Notes: a model not told the origin generated them from the letters alone. A stretch of DNA of 64,000 bases from 2-12-FULL-35-15 sp036386835 (GCA_036386835.1 DASVUX010000032.1:53392-117391); one strand, 5' to 3'; shown: positions 16,351 to 25,671, numbered from the stretch's first letter. Program-made: numbers and translations.

Positions 16351-16868
16351 TCGTTCGTAGGTACGCCAAGGCAGTTGTAAACATTCCCGGTAAATTCATT
16401 GGAATTGATCTCTTTGCTTAATTCAAGCGAACGGTTAAAATTTTCTATGGCAACATCATAATCATTCTGTTCAACATAGATGATTCCCATATTGAGATAG
16501 GACTGTGCCATTCCTTTTTTGTCCTGGAGCTCAGTTTTTATCCTGAGCGACTCGAGGTGGTTTGCCAGCGCTTTATCATATATGCCCTGCTCTCCAAACG
16601 CAATTGCAATATTATTGTATAGCTTGGCCAGGCCGCGCTTGTAATTCAGCTTTAACCCCAGCGCAGTGCCTTCTTCACCGGCAATTACAGCACTGTCGTA
16701 TTTACCGATGCTTTTATATTCCCAGCAGATCTTTACAAGATGAAGAACCTTATTCGTGTCTTCCTGATCAACGCTTTTCAACAGCAGCAATGAATCCAGC
16801 TTGTGGCGCTGCGCCATTCCCTGGGAACAAATGAACAAAAGAAATAATACTACAGATCTTGCTTTCAT
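16347..16868 (-). CDS. 5' part of a frameshifted TPR-SpoIIE phosphatase
   Basis: A 173-aa frame with a signal peptide (cleavage after GMAQ) and four to five TPR units, ending abruptly in NCLGVPTND just where the next helix should read NCLGVAYERL. The remaining domains continue in another frame at 14896-16350. Its ATG lies 3 bp after the stop of the upstream paralogue, so both belong to one operon. The full product would be about 657 aa: a periplasmic TPR sensor, one membrane helix and a cytoplasmic phosphatase. Confidence 0.8.
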   Translation of the reverse strand: MKARSVVLFLLFICSQGMAQRHKLDSLLLLKSVDQEDTNKVLHLVKICWEYKSIGKYDSAVIAGEEGTALGLKLNYKRGLAKLYNNIAIAFGEQGIYDKALANHLESLRIKTELQDKKGMAQSYLNMGIIYVEQNDYDVAIENFNRSLELSKEINSNEFTGNVYNCLGVPTND

Positions 16869-16871
16869 ATC

Positions 16872-18956
16872 TTAACTTATCCTGATTCCAATAATAAGTA
16901 TATCATCCACCTGCTCCAGGCCGCCTTTCCATGTTAAAAAATTTTCTTCAAGAATGGTCCTCTGTGCCGGCATCGCCCGGTTGCTGATACTTAATAATAA
17001 TTCCTGGAGAGGTTTGTATTTGAACTTTTTACCTTTCCCGCCTCCGAACTGGTCTGCATAACCATCTGTGAATACATATAAGGTATCCCCGGGAAACACC
17101 TCCAAGGTGTGGTTTGCAAACTTATGCATTTCTTCACCTATAAAGACCCCGATCGGGAACTTATCACCTTTGATCTCTTCAACTTTTCCCGAATCTTTCC
17201 GGATGATCCAGAGCGGATTATTAGCACCTGCAAACTCCAGTATCTTAGAGCCATCCGCCTTTTCCGACAATGCACACAAAGCGATGTCCATCCCGTCCTT
17301 CACCGTTGAATTCTCAAGCGTCTGATTCAACGTTTCGCTCAGCCCGGAGTTAAGCTCATCCAGGATCTCACTGGGTTTTGTCTTGTTATCCTTGACGGCC
17401 TGCCGCAGAAGATTATGGCCAACGATACTCATGAAAGCCCCGGGTACGCCATGCCCGGTGCAATCTACAGCTGCAAACAGAACTTTTCTTCCCGGAGGGC
17501 CATCGTGTAATTCTATCCAGTAGAAATCACCGCTGACGATATCCTTCGGCTTGTATAGTACAAAAGCATTGACCCCAAAGAACTGGCTAAAGGCAGTTGT
17601 CGGGAGGATCGCGTTCTGCAGCCGTTCAGCATAATGAATACTGTCTTTAATATCCTTATGCTGGCTTTCAATAATGTTATACGCAGCTTCTATCTTCCTG
17701 TTCTTCACCTCGAGCTCTTTATTTGCCTTTCGCTTCTGAAGATTTGCACGTATTGCCAGCAGAGCAAGGAACAGGACAAGGATACCGGCAATTGCCATTG
17801 TCCAGCTGATCTGCCGCTGACGTAGTAACTCCTCTTCCTGTATCTTTTTGTCTTTTGTCAGAAGATCAATCTCTTTCGCTTTCTTTTCGGTCTCGAAACG
17901 TGTCTGCATTTCTGCTATTTGTTTTGAGCTTTCAATATTATAAATGGAATCATTCATTTTCTGGTATTTTTCACTTACTTCCAGCGCATCCTGGAACCGC
18001 CCCATCTTTTTATAAGAAATGGAAATACCCCTGTAGGCTGCAATAATCCGGTCGCTTGCACCAATCAGCTTCGCCTGCTCCAGCCCGCGTTCATAATAAG
18101 CCAGTGCTTTCTCGGGATCACCTGTTGATGCATAAAAATCGCCAAGGTTATTCAGAGCCAGCGCCATACCGTAAACATTTCCTATTTCTTTATAGGTTTC
18201 GTAAGCTTTGGTGATATAGATCATCGCTTTAGGATAATCCTTCAGATTGTGGTAATCATCGGCAATGTTGTTATAACAGGTAGCCACTGCTTCCGGGTAG
18301 TCAATCTCTTTAAAAAGCTCCAGGGCCTCGAAACAGTATTCCAGGGCCTTTTTAAAATCTTTTTTATCACTGTAAACAGTCCCGATTGAGATCAGCGCAG
18401 AAGCCGTTCCTCTTTTGTTATTAAGTTCCCTGCTGATGGCAAGCGTTTGTAGAAAGTACTTAAGTCCCTGCTCGGGCTGACGCATATCAAGGAATACATT
18501 TCCGATAGAACCTGAGGCAGATAAAATACCTTTCTTATTACCGAGCGCCTCCTGGATATGCAGGGCTTTCAGATAATAAAAAAGCGCAAGCTTGTATTCT
18601 GCAAGATTATAGTGCCCGTTCCCTATATTCAGTAATGAAGTTGCGGTGAGGGCCTTATGATTTAATTTCTCCGCGAGTTTCAGCGCTTCTTCCGCATGCC
18701 GGATGGCTTTCGCAGGATCCACATCCACCAGCTGGGCCGACAATTCATTCAGTATATGCAGGCGGGGCGTATCGATTGCACTGAAAGGGAGCAGCCGCTC
18801 CAGGGAATCTATCTCGCGCTGGTTTTGTGCGGGAAGCACACCTCCGCAGATAAATATGAAAAGCATGACCCATACCGCAGCCAATTTAAGATCTGGGTAC
18901 TCCTGGCTGATATTCAAACCATGCTTCATGTGCAGCGAGATGTTAGTTCCTTTCAA
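16872..18956 (-). CDS. TPR sensor-SpoIIE serine phosphatase
   Basis: A 694-aa protein with an N-terminal hydrophobic export segment (about 24-43), some seven TPR units (about 60-340), a transmembrane helix (about 380-400), a coiled coil and a SpoIIE PP2C phosphatase domain (about 450-694). The metal ligands VSGDFYW, AAVDCTGHGVPGAF and DGYADQFGG are intact. In this family the phosphatase usually removes phosphate from anti-anti-sigma-like or other serine-phosphorylated partners; no partner is encoded nearby. MKGTN at 18956 is used; MKHGLN nine codons later is also possible. It is the first gene of a two-gene tandem with the frameshifted paralogue. Confidence 0.88.
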   Translation of the reverse strand: MKGTNISLHMKHGLNISQEYPDLKLAAVWVMLFIFICGGVLPAQNQREIDSLERLLPFSAIDTPRLHILNELSAQLVDVDPAKAIRHAEEALKLAEKLNHKALTATSLLNIGNGHYNLAEYKLALFYYLKALHIQEALGNKKGILSASGSIGNVFLDMRQPEQGLKYFLQTLAISRELNNKRGTASALISIGTVYSDKKDFKKALEYCFEALELFKEIDYPEAVATCYNNIADDYHNLKDYPKAMIYITKAYETYKEIGNVYGMALALNNLGDFYASTGDPEKALAYYERGLEQAKLIGASDRIIAAYRGISISYKKMGRFQDALEVSEKYQKMNDSIYNIESSKQIAEMQTRFETEKKAKEIDLLTKDKKIQEEELLRQRQISWTMAIAGILVLFLALLAIRANLQKRKANKELEVKNRKIEAAYNIIESQHKDIKDSIHYAERLQNAILPTTAFSQFFGVNAFVLYKPKDIVSGDFYWIELHDGPPGRKVLFAAVDCTGHGVPGAFMSIVGHNLLRQAVKDNKTKPSEILDELNSGLSETLNQTLENSTVKDGMDIALCALSEKADGSKILEFAGANNPLWIIRKDSGKVEEIKGDKFPIGVFIGEEMHKFANHTLEVFPGDTLYVFTDGYADQFGGGKGKKFKYKPLQELLLSISNRAMPAQRTILEENFLTWKGGLEQVDDILIIGIRIS

Positions 18957-19012
18957 ATATAGGATTAAGTTTAACGCTGAAGCATTTTTCTGTTTCCGGG
19001 GAATTAATTTCG

Positions 19013-19020
19013 TAAGTTTG
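19013..19020 (+). promoter_or_regulatory. -7 box TAAGTTTG directly before a start codon
   Basis: TAAGTTTG matches TAnnTTTG and ends 7 bp before the ATG at 19028. A transcript starting at the usual distance would have almost no leader. Confidence 0.5.
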
Positions 19021-19027
19021 GTGCCAG

Positions 19028-19240
19028 ATGGATCCTCAGCTTTTACTGGCGCTTGTTTCTATGAAGATGCCTTACGGAAAATATAAAGGCAGGCTTCTCT
19101 GCGATCTGCCCGTTTCCTACCTGGAATGGTTCAGCCGGGAAGGTTTTCCAAAAGACAAACTGGGGACGCTGCTGGCACTTCTGCTCGAGATAAAGATGAA
19201 CGGACTTGAATACCTCCTGCTTCCGTTAAAGAAGAAATAG
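19028..19240 (+). CDS. DUF3820 family protein
   Basis: A 70-aa protein with the family core KMPYGKYKGRLLCDLPVSYL, then EWFSREGFPKDKLG and the ending NGLEYLLLPL. Members are small soluble proteins; some are annotated as quorum-sensing-regulated virulence factors in proteobacteria, but the molecular role is unknown. The start MDPQLLLALV is the usual family start, so the ATG at 19028 is favoured even though the promoter box leaves little room for a leader. A beta-barrel candidate gene follows 11 bp later. Confidence 0.88.
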   Translation: MDPQLLLALVSMKMPYGKYKGRLLCDLPVSYLEWFSREGFPKDKLGTLLALLLEIKMNGLEYLLLPLKKK

Positions 19241-19251
19241 TTTTATCTTTG

Positions 19252-20175
19252 ATGAAGAGGATATCAAATACCATGAATAGAACGATCAAAACCTTCCTGC
19301 TTCTGCTGGCCCTTACACAATCGGTACGCGCCCAGGAGGACAACGAAAATGAGGAGCATGCTCCTTTAAAGGAAAAAGGGCTTAATCTGGGCCTTTACCT
19401 TGGAACTTATTTCGCAAATAAATACACTGCAAAGTTATATGATGGGTATGGATTTGATATTGACGGACAGCGGAATACTTTTGAGAACAGTTTCATGTAC
19501 CAGAAGATCGTTATGGAATATGGCGGAGGATACGGACAGCAGGACCTGGTAGCCCAGGCGCTGGGGGTGCAGCACGGGGAATGGACTTTCAATGAAAGCG
19601 ACATGCCTGTAAATATGAGATATGCCCCGGCATTCATCCTCGGGATCCAGGGAAGATATTCAGTTGACAGGAACAATGCGATACTACTGAACCTGAATGC
19701 CTGTAAATTAAATGTCACAGGCAATTTTACAATTACCACTCTTCCGCCAACCAATTCCACACAGGTGAATAAATCGATCAAGACAGGCGCGATAAAAGGC
19801 GTGGAGCAGCGTTTATTCTTCCAGATCGGTTATCAGCGTTTGCTGGGCGAAAATGAAAAAGTAAACCTCCTGCTGGAAGGCGGGCTCCATATCACGCTGG
19901 CGAAGTTTGACAAGAATGAGATCCTGATCGGTGATGCCCTGCTGATTGACCTTACAAGCTATTACTATCAGCCGGGATTTCCTGCATATGCAGTGAGAAA
20001 ACCGGTTGGGATCGGTTTTGGCGCTTTTGCGGGGATTGGTGTAAATGCGAATGTAAGTGAGCTGTGTAAAGTCCAGCTGGTGTATAATCCGACATACGAG
20101 GCAGTGAATATCGGGCCTGATCCTAAGTTCAAGTTGCAGCATGGACTGGGGCTCAGGATCTTCTATAACTTTTAA
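19252..20175 (+). CDS. Hypothetical outer-membrane beta-barrel protein
   Basis: A 307-aa exported protein with a signal peptide (cleavage after VRAQ) and many alternating beta-strand segments with aromatic residues. It ends in an aromatic strand (LGLRIFYNF), as expected for recognition by the barrel assembly machinery. A short acidic stretch (EDNENEEHA) follows the signal. ATG at 19252 or 19273 could be used; the first gives a better charged start. It is only 11 bp after the DUF3820 gene. The function is unknown. Confidence 0.72.
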   Translation: MKRISNTMNRTIKTFLLLLALTQSVRAQEDNENEEHAPLKEKGLNLGLYLGTYFANKYTAKLYDGYGFDIDGQRNTFENSFMYQKIVMEYGGGYGQQDLVAQALGVQHGEWTFNESDMPVNMRYAPAFILGIQGRYSVDRNNAILLNLNACKLNVTGNFTITTLPPTNSTQVNKSIKTGAIKGVEQRLFFQIGYQRLLGENEKVNLLLEGGLHITLAKFDKNEILIGDALLIDLTSYYYQPGFPAYAVRKPVGIGFGAFAGIGVNANVSELCKVQLVYNPTYEAVNIGPDPKFKLQHGLGLRIFYNF

Positions 20176-20337
20176 TCAACAAGAAATGCCGCTGGCTTTC
20201 ACCAACGGCACTTCATTCACAAACAGTTCTTTAATTTCTCCTTCAGATCAAATATATAAGGCAACCATGGCGTGGTTCTGTTATTCTTTCTAATCTTCCG
20301 GCCCTCAATTAAAAAATGTTGTGATCCGCTTGCAAAC

Positions 20338-20376
20338 ATACTACAAAAAGTAGTATCTTTGAACTACAAATCGTAG
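20338..20376 (+). promoter_or_regulatory. Promoter with two CTAC-N5-GTAG operators
   Basis: A 19-bp perfect palindrome with a five-A centre (20338-20356) is followed by a second CTAC-N5-GTAG dyad (20364-20376), centres 23 bp apart. Between and partly overlapping them is TATCTTTG (20354-20361), a good -7 box, with TTGC at 20330-20333 as a possible -33. The ATG of the XRE-S24 gene follows at 20382. The layout fits autorepression: site 1 covers the promoter spacer, site 2 the transcript start. Confidence 0.75.
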
Positions 20377-20381
20377 CAATC

Positions 20382-21137
20382 ATGAGAGTATCTAAAAACA
20401 TTCGCATCCTGAGGGAAGATACCGGGTTTTCCCAGGAACAGCTGGCCGAGTCGCTCGGCATTACCCGTGCAAGGCTTGGCGCCTATGAAGAGAACAGGAA
20501 CCAGCCTCCCATCGAGATCCTGATTATGCTCGCTGATTACTTCAAGATCTCTATTGATGCACTTATTCGTGCGGATCTTCAGCGGACAAATCCGAATTCA
20601 TTAATGAAAATCGGGAAGAACAGGACCCTGCTCCCCATCCAGGTGGACCATGAGAACAATGATCTTGTAGAGGTTGTTGGAGTAAAAGCCATGGCAGGTT
20701 ATTTAAACGGTTATGCCGACCCTGAATTCATCGAGGACCTGCCGGTAATGAACCTGCCTTTTAAGATCGTAGGCAAGCACCGTGCTTTTCCTATTAAAGG
20801 CGATTCCATGCCGCCACTGAAGAACGGGACCATCGTGGTGGGAAGGTATATCGAATCATTTGATGAAGTAAAGGACGGACAGACCTATATTGTCCTTACC
20901 AAAAATGACGGGCTTGTTTATAAGCGCCTTTACCGGGAAAAGAAGAAAGTCCAGAATATATTCGAATTCCATTCCGACAATCCGGCTTATGCCCCTTATA
21001 CCGTTAAAGCGGATAACATCCTTGAGATCTGGAGCTTTGTCTGCAGCCTTAACATAGGAGAATTCAAGCAGCAGGAGCTGAATATTGATAATGTGATCCG
21101 TTTTCTGCAATCATACCGCGTAGAAATGGGCAAGTAA
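20382..21137 (+). CDS. XRE repressor with S24 (LexA/CI-like) self-cleavage domain
   Basis: A 251-aa regulator. The helix-turn-helix (about 3-60, FSQEQLAESLGITRARLGAY) is followed by an S24 peptidase-like domain. A possible cleavage bond A105-G106 (KAMAGY), nucleophile S142 (KGDSMPP) and general-base K181 (LVYKRLY) are all present; the 39-residue Ser-Lys spacing is close to LexA. This predicts a repressor that cuts itself, perhaps on DNA damage, although no phage or SOS gene is adjacent. Two matching operators sit directly upstream, and a strong terminator follows at 21158, so it is a single-gene unit. Confidence 0.9.
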   Translation: MRVSKNIRILREDTGFSQEQLAESLGITRARLGAYEENRNQPPIEILIMLADYFKISIDALIRADLQRTNPNSLMKIGKNRTLLPIQVDHENNDLVEVVGVKAMAGYLNGYADPEFIEDLPVMNLPFKIVGKHRAFPIKGDSMPPLKNGTIVVGRYIESFDEVKDGQTYIVLTKNDGLVYKRLYREKKKVQNIFEFHSDNPAYAPYTVKADNILEIWSFVCSLNIGEFKQQELNIDNVIRFLQSYRVEMGK

Positions 21138-21157
21138 ACTCCCACTGTTTATTCCGG

Positions 21158-21184
21158 GCGAAGGCATCCGCCTTCGCTTTTTTT
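21158..21184 (+). terminator. Rho-independent terminator
   Basis: An 8-bp GC-rich stem (21158-21165 with 21170-21177, loop ATCC) is followed by seven T. It ends the repressor transcript 20 bp after the stop. Confidence 0.92.
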
Positions 21185-21312
21185 ATTCCCAAAAGCACAT
21201 TTCTAAAAACCGGTTAACAACAGTACTTTCACACCGATGTAAGGTTTAGCTCTATATTCTATTTGCACCTCTCTGCTAAACATTTATATTTGATAAGAAA
21301 AACTAAATAGAA

Positions 21313-23736
21313 ATGCCGTATCAGAATCCAGGATTGTATAAAAAGTTAGCGTACTGGACCAGGATCCTGGCTACAGCAGCAATTGTAATGGCGGGTATTG
21401 TGCTTTCGGGATGGCTTTTTGATATCGAAGTGCTCAGGCGCCCGGTTATCACCCTCGTAGCCATGAACCCTTTAACAGCGATTCTTTTCATCCTGGCAGG
21501 AACGGCACTTTTATTAATGCAAAAAGCCAGGGAAGAAAGTACCTTATCCCCCACGGCAGTTATCTTCTCAGGAATTATTTTCATTGCTGCCTTTATCAAG
21601 CTTTTTGGAGTGATGTCAGGGATTGATACGGGAATCGACTCCATGCTTTTTCATTCTAAAACGAATATGGATATTATCGGGAATATCCCCAACCGGATGG
21701 CACCGAACACCGCTTTTAATTTTTTACTGACAGGAACAGCGCTCCTGCTTTTAAATTTAAAAAAGAACAAAAGGGAAACACTGACCCAGCTTATTGTCCT
21801 TTCTATTCTTTTCCTGTCAATTCTTTCCCTTTTAGGCTATCTGTACAAAGTAAATTCTTTTTACGGCATTCATAAATACATACCAATGGCTGTTCATACA
21901 GCCGCAGGTTTTATTTTCATGTCACTTGCCCTCCTGTTTTTTACCCCGGATAAAGGCATTATGAGAACCTTTACGAGTATCTATGCGGGAAGCACTTCAG
22001 CGCGCATGATGCTGCCTGCAGCAATCATTATACCTGCAATACTGGGATATATAAGGCTGCTGGGAGACTGGGGAGGCATTTATTCAAAGGAATTCGGAGT
22101 GGCCATTCTTATCCTGAGCATCATCATTATTTTTTTCATTCTCATATGGTACAATGCCGCCTCATTGAATAAGAAAGATGCTGCGCGTACGGAAGCAGAA
22201 AATGATCTAAAGCGGTTCAATGCAGTACTTGAGCAGAAAGTGGAAGACCGTACGAAAAAAATACTGGACACAGAAAAACTCTTCCGCTCAATGATTGAGA
22301 ATTCCTCTGATATAATTTCCCTGACGGATGAAAAGAACGAAATCATGTATATCAATCCTGCAATTGAGCAGATCAGCGGATATAGCTTTGAAGAAATAAA
22401 GAAGCTGGAACGCCACGCCCTCCTTCACCCTGAGGACCTGGAACAGGCAAAACAGAATTTCCTGACAGCTATTAACAATCCCGGGACCACCATCCCCGTA
22501 AAATTACGCATCATTCACCGGAACGGGAAGCGGGTCTGGCTTGAGGGTACTATGAAAAACCTGCTCCATGATAAAAGCATCATGGCAATCGTATCCAATT
22601 ACATGGATGTGACTGAACGGCTGGATGCAAACGAGAAGCTGATTGAAAGTGAGAATAAGATCTGGAGGACACTTGATAAAATGATGGAAGGGATCCAGAT
22701 CATTGACAGTGAATGGCGCTACACCTACGTAAATGAGTCTATTGCAAAACAGGGAAAGAACAACAGGGCAGAAATGCTGGGGCGTACCATGATGGAAATG
22801 TACCCTGGGATCGAGAACACCCATCTTTTCCAGGTGCTCCGGAAATGCATGACTGAAAAAAAACCGGAATTCCTTGAAAATGAATTTCTGCATAACGATG
22901 GCTCCAATGGCTGGTTCGAATTAAGTATTCAGCCTGTTCCTGAAGGCTTATTTATTTTATCAATTGATATTACCAAGCGAAAAAATGCTGAAACTGCTAT
23001 CCGGAAGCTTAATGAAGAACTGGAAGAGCGGGTGCGCGAAAGGACAATACAGCTCGAGGCCGTTAATAAGGAACTTGAATCCTTCAGCTATTCCGTTTCA
23101 CATGATCTGCGCGCTCCATTACGCGCAATCAGCGGCTATGCCAGCATGGTAGTGGAAGATTATGCGGGCATCCTTGATGAGGAAGGCAAGAGGTTGCTGG
23201 GAGTTGTCCAGGACAATGCAAAAAAAATGGGAGGACTGATCGATGATCTTCTCGCTTTTTCCCGCCTGGGCAAAAAAGAGATCCATAAATCAGAGATAAA
23301 TATCCGTGAACTGGTGGAGGCCACCATCAGTGAACTTAACAAATCAACAGAGCATCATGCCGATATCAGGATAGGGAATATGATCAATGTGAAAGGAGAT
23401 TACAGCCTTCTCAGCCAGGCATTTTTTAACCTTATTTCCAATGCTGTAAAATATTCCTCAAAAAAAGAGGAACCCATAGTCACGATTAATTCTGAGATCA
23501 AAGGGCAGGAAGCGGTCTTCAGCGTAAGCGATAACGGGGCTGGTTTTGATATGAAATACGGGCATAAACTTTTTGGAGTTTTCCAGCGGCTTCATGCAAG
23601 TGATGAATTCGAAGGTACCGGTGTCGGTTTGGCAATCGTTCAGCGGGTAGTAAGCAAACATGGCGGAAGGATTTGGGCGGAAGGAGTCGTTGATGAGGGT
23701 GCGACATTTTATTTTACATTACCTTTAACCAAATAA
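21313..23736 (+). CDS. Membrane PAS sensor histidine kinase
   Basis: An 807-aa kinase with about eight N-terminal transmembrane helices (15-285), a short coiled coil, two PAS domains (about 330-450 and 455-565), a second coiled coil, a HisKA domain with phospho-acceptor H597 (SVSHDLRAPL) and an ATPase domain with N box (NLISNAVKYS), G1 box (DNGAGFD) and G2 (GTGVGLAIV). It phosphorylates a response regulator, most likely the one 8 bp downstream. The signal is unknown; PAS domains often bind small molecules or sense redox. The next two genes follow with no room for promoters, so all three form an operon. Confidence 0.92.
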   Translation: MPYQNPGLYKKLAYWTRILATAAIVMAGIVLSGWLFDIEVLRRPVITLVAMNPLTAILFILAGTALLLMQKAREESTLSPTAVIFSGIIFIAAFIKLFGVMSGIDTGIDSMLFHSKTNMDIIGNIPNRMAPNTAFNFLLTGTALLLLNLKKNKRETLTQLIVLSILFLSILSLLGYLYKVNSFYGIHKYIPMAVHTAAGFIFMSLALLFFTPDKGIMRTFTSIYAGSTSARMMLPAAIIIPAILGYIRLLGDWGGIYSKEFGVAILILSIIIIFFILIWYNAASLNKKDAARTEAENDLKRFNAVLEQKVEDRTKKILDTEKLFRSMIENSSDIISLTDEKNEIMYINPAIEQISGYSFEEIKKLERHALLHPEDLEQAKQNFLTAINNPGTTIPVKLRIIHRNGKRVWLEGTMKNLLHDKSIMAIVSNYMDVTERLDANEKLIESENKIWRTLDKMMEGIQIIDSEWRYTYVNESIAKQGKNNRAEMLGRTMMEMYPGIENTHLFQVLRKCMTEKKPEFLENEFLHNDGSNGWFELSIQPVPEGLFILSIDITKRKNAETAIRKLNEELEERVRERTIQLEAVNKELESFSYSVSHDLRAPLRAISGYASMVVEDYAGILDEEGKRLLGVVQDNAKKMGGLIDDLLAFSRLGKKEIHKSEINIRELVEATISELNKSTEHHADIRIGNMINVKGDYSLLSQAFFNLISNAVKYSSKKEEPIVTINSEIKGQEAVFSVSDNGAGFDMKYGHKLFGVFQRLHASDEFEGTGVGLAIVQRVVSKHGGRIWAEGVVDEGATFYFTLPLTK

Positions 23737-23744
23737 CGATAAAC

Positions 23745-24185
23745 ATGCATAATAACGAAATAGATATACTGCTGGTAGAAGATAATACAGGAGACGCTGA
23801 ACTGGCAATCAGGGCTTTGAAAAAAAGTAACATTGCCAATAACATTGTTCATGTGAAAGACGGTACAGAAGCCATCGATTTTGTTTTCGGGACCGGCAAA
23901 TACGAAGAGCGCAATACTGAAAATAAACCTAAAATGATCCTGCTCGATCTTAAAATGCCTAAGGTGAGCGGCATCGAGGTTTTAAAAACCCTAAAATCCG
24001 ATGAGCGCTCCATGACCATACCGGTTGTGGTGCTCACCTCTTCAAAAGAGGATCCGGATATCCGCATATGCTACGAACTTGGAGTGAACAGCTATATCGT
24101 GAAGCCAATTGGATTTGAAAATTTCTCCAATGCCATCTCTGAATTAGGAATGTACTGGCTATTACTGAATCAGCCCCCCCAATAA
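23745..24185 (+). CDS. Single-domain response regulator (Rcp1-like)
   Basis: A 146-aa receiver with acidic residues at 12-13 (LVEDN), phospho-acceptor D68 (ILLDLKMPK), the LTSS segment and the lysine in IVKPIGF. The longer loop before the phospho-site (GKYEERNTENKP) is typical of Rcp1-like regulators that serve phytochrome-type kinases. There is no output domain, so it should pass phosphate on or act by contact. It lies between two kinases in one operon. Confidence 0.92.
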   Translation: MHNNEIDILLVEDNTGDAELAIRALKKSNIANNIVHVKDGTEAIDFVFGTGKYEERNTENKPKMILLDLKMPKVSGIEVLKTLKSDERSMTIPVVVLTSSKEDPDIRICYELGVNSYIVKPIGFENFSNAISELGMYWLLLNQPPQ

Positions 24186-24186
24186 G

Positions 24187-25671
24187 ATGGAAAAGAAAAT
24201 AAAGATCCTTATCCTTGAAGATGACGAGAACGATATCATGTTCCTGGTCCACGAACTGGAAAGATCAGGTATTAATTTTGAAAGCAGGACGGCAGGAAAT
24301 AAAAAAAATTATATTGAAAGCCTCAAAGCATACTCCCCCGATATCATCCTTGCTGATTTTTACCTTCCTTCCATTGATGCAGTCGCAGCATTTAAAATGA
24401 AAGAAGAGCTGCTCCCGGAGGTCCCTTTTATTATTGTTTCGGGCCAGATTGGTGAAGAAAACGCAGTTGAACTGATCAAGACCGGAATTACAGATTACGT
24501 TCTGAAAGATAAGTTATTCAGCCTGGGCGGTAAACTGCACCGAGCACTCAGCGAAGCTAAACAGAAACAGGATAAAAAAATAGCCGAGGAACGTCTTCAG
24601 GAGAACAAAGTAAAGCTCGCTGAAGCGCAGCATGCCGCTAAAATGGGGAACTGGGAAGTGAATCTTATTGACCGTTCCGAATACTGGTGTGATGAGGTCT
24701 ATTATATTTTAGGATTAAAACCGAACGAGATCACACCTTCCATTGATAATTTCCTGGACTTTATACCTTCCGGAAAACGTGAAGAAATAAGAAGTATCGT
24801 TTCGGAGGCAGAAAAAACATTTACCAATTACTCCTTCACAACGTCAATTATAAAGAAGGATGGCTCAACAGGATATATTTATTCCAGGGGACAATTTATA
24901 TTCGATTCCAAAGGCATTCCGGTCCGCGAAGTCGGGATCCTCCAGGACATCACTGAAACCAAGTTACTCGAGGAAGAATTAAAGGCTACAAATAAAGAGC
25001 TTGAAACTTTCATTTATAGGGCTTCCCATGACCTGCGCGGCCCACTGAGCTCAATCATAGGTTTAACCAACGTTAGCAAATCAGAGGTAACAGATGAGAT
25101 CTCTAAAAAGTATTTTCAAATGGTGGAAGCGTCTGCACTAAAGCTTGACGCTACATTGGTTTCATTGGTCCAAAGCATGACGTTACGTGACATGAAGGTG
25201 GAATTTGAATTGATAGACCTTAATGAAATTATTAACGATACACTTTCCCAGTTAAAATTTCATGATGGCTTCTCCACCGTTAATATCCGGGTTAATAGCA
25301 GCCTCAGGGATAAGATATGGTCTAATAAGCTTATTCTCTCCTCGGTCTTTCAGAACCTGATACAAAATGCATTAAAATATCAGAATTATCATGGCGGCCA
25401 GGCATACCTGGATATAAATCTTAAAAACACTTCCAATGGGGTGGAAATGATTTTCAAGGATAACGGGATCGGGATTGATGAAAATGTGCGGGACCGGATA
25501 TTCGATATGTATTTCAGGGGGACCTCTTCCTCTACCGGCTCAGGGCTTGGCCTTTATATCGTTAAGATCGGAATTGAAAAGCTTAAGGGCAACATTACCT
25601 TTGAAAGTGAAAAAGGGGAAGGCACTACATTTATTATCCGGTTACCTGTATCTGATAAAAGCAAGGCTTAA
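24187..25671 (+). CDS. Hybrid receiver-PAS-histidine kinase
   Basis: A 494-aa cytoplasmic protein with an N-terminal receiver (acceptor D57, IILADFYLP), a PAS domain (about 145-258), a HisKA-like helix pair with H281 (ASHDLRGPL) and an ATPase domain (NLIQNALKYQ, DNGIGID, GSGLGLYIV). It has no membrane segment. Its ATG is one base after the preceding stop, so the genes are probably translationally coupled. The order membrane kinase - receiver - receiver-kinase suggests a phosphorelay. Its 3' end overlaps the convergent acyl-CoA reductase by 4 bp. Confidence 0.92.
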   Translation: MEKKIKILILEDDENDIMFLVHELERSGINFESRTAGNKKNYIESLKAYSPDIILADFYLPSIDAVAAFKMKEELLPEVPFIIVSGQIGEENAVELIKTGITDYVLKDKLFSLGGKLHRALSEAKQKQDKKIAEERLQENKVKLAEAQHAAKMGNWEVNLIDRSEYWCDEVYYILGLKPNEITPSIDNFLDFIPSGKREEIRSIVSEAEKTFTNYSFTTSIIKKDGSTGYIYSRGQFIFDSKGIPVREVGILQDITETKLLEEELKATNKELETFIYRASHDLRGPLSSIIGLTNVSKSEVTDEISKKYFQMVEASALKLDATLVSLVQSMTLRDMKVEFELIDLNEIINDTLSQLKFHDGFSTVNIRVNSSLRDKIWSNKLILSSVFQNLIQNALKYQNYHGGQAYLDINLKNTSNGVEMIFKDNGIGIDENVRDRIFDMYFRGTSSSTGSGLGLYIVKIGIEKLKGNITFESEKGEGTTFIIRLPVSDKSKA

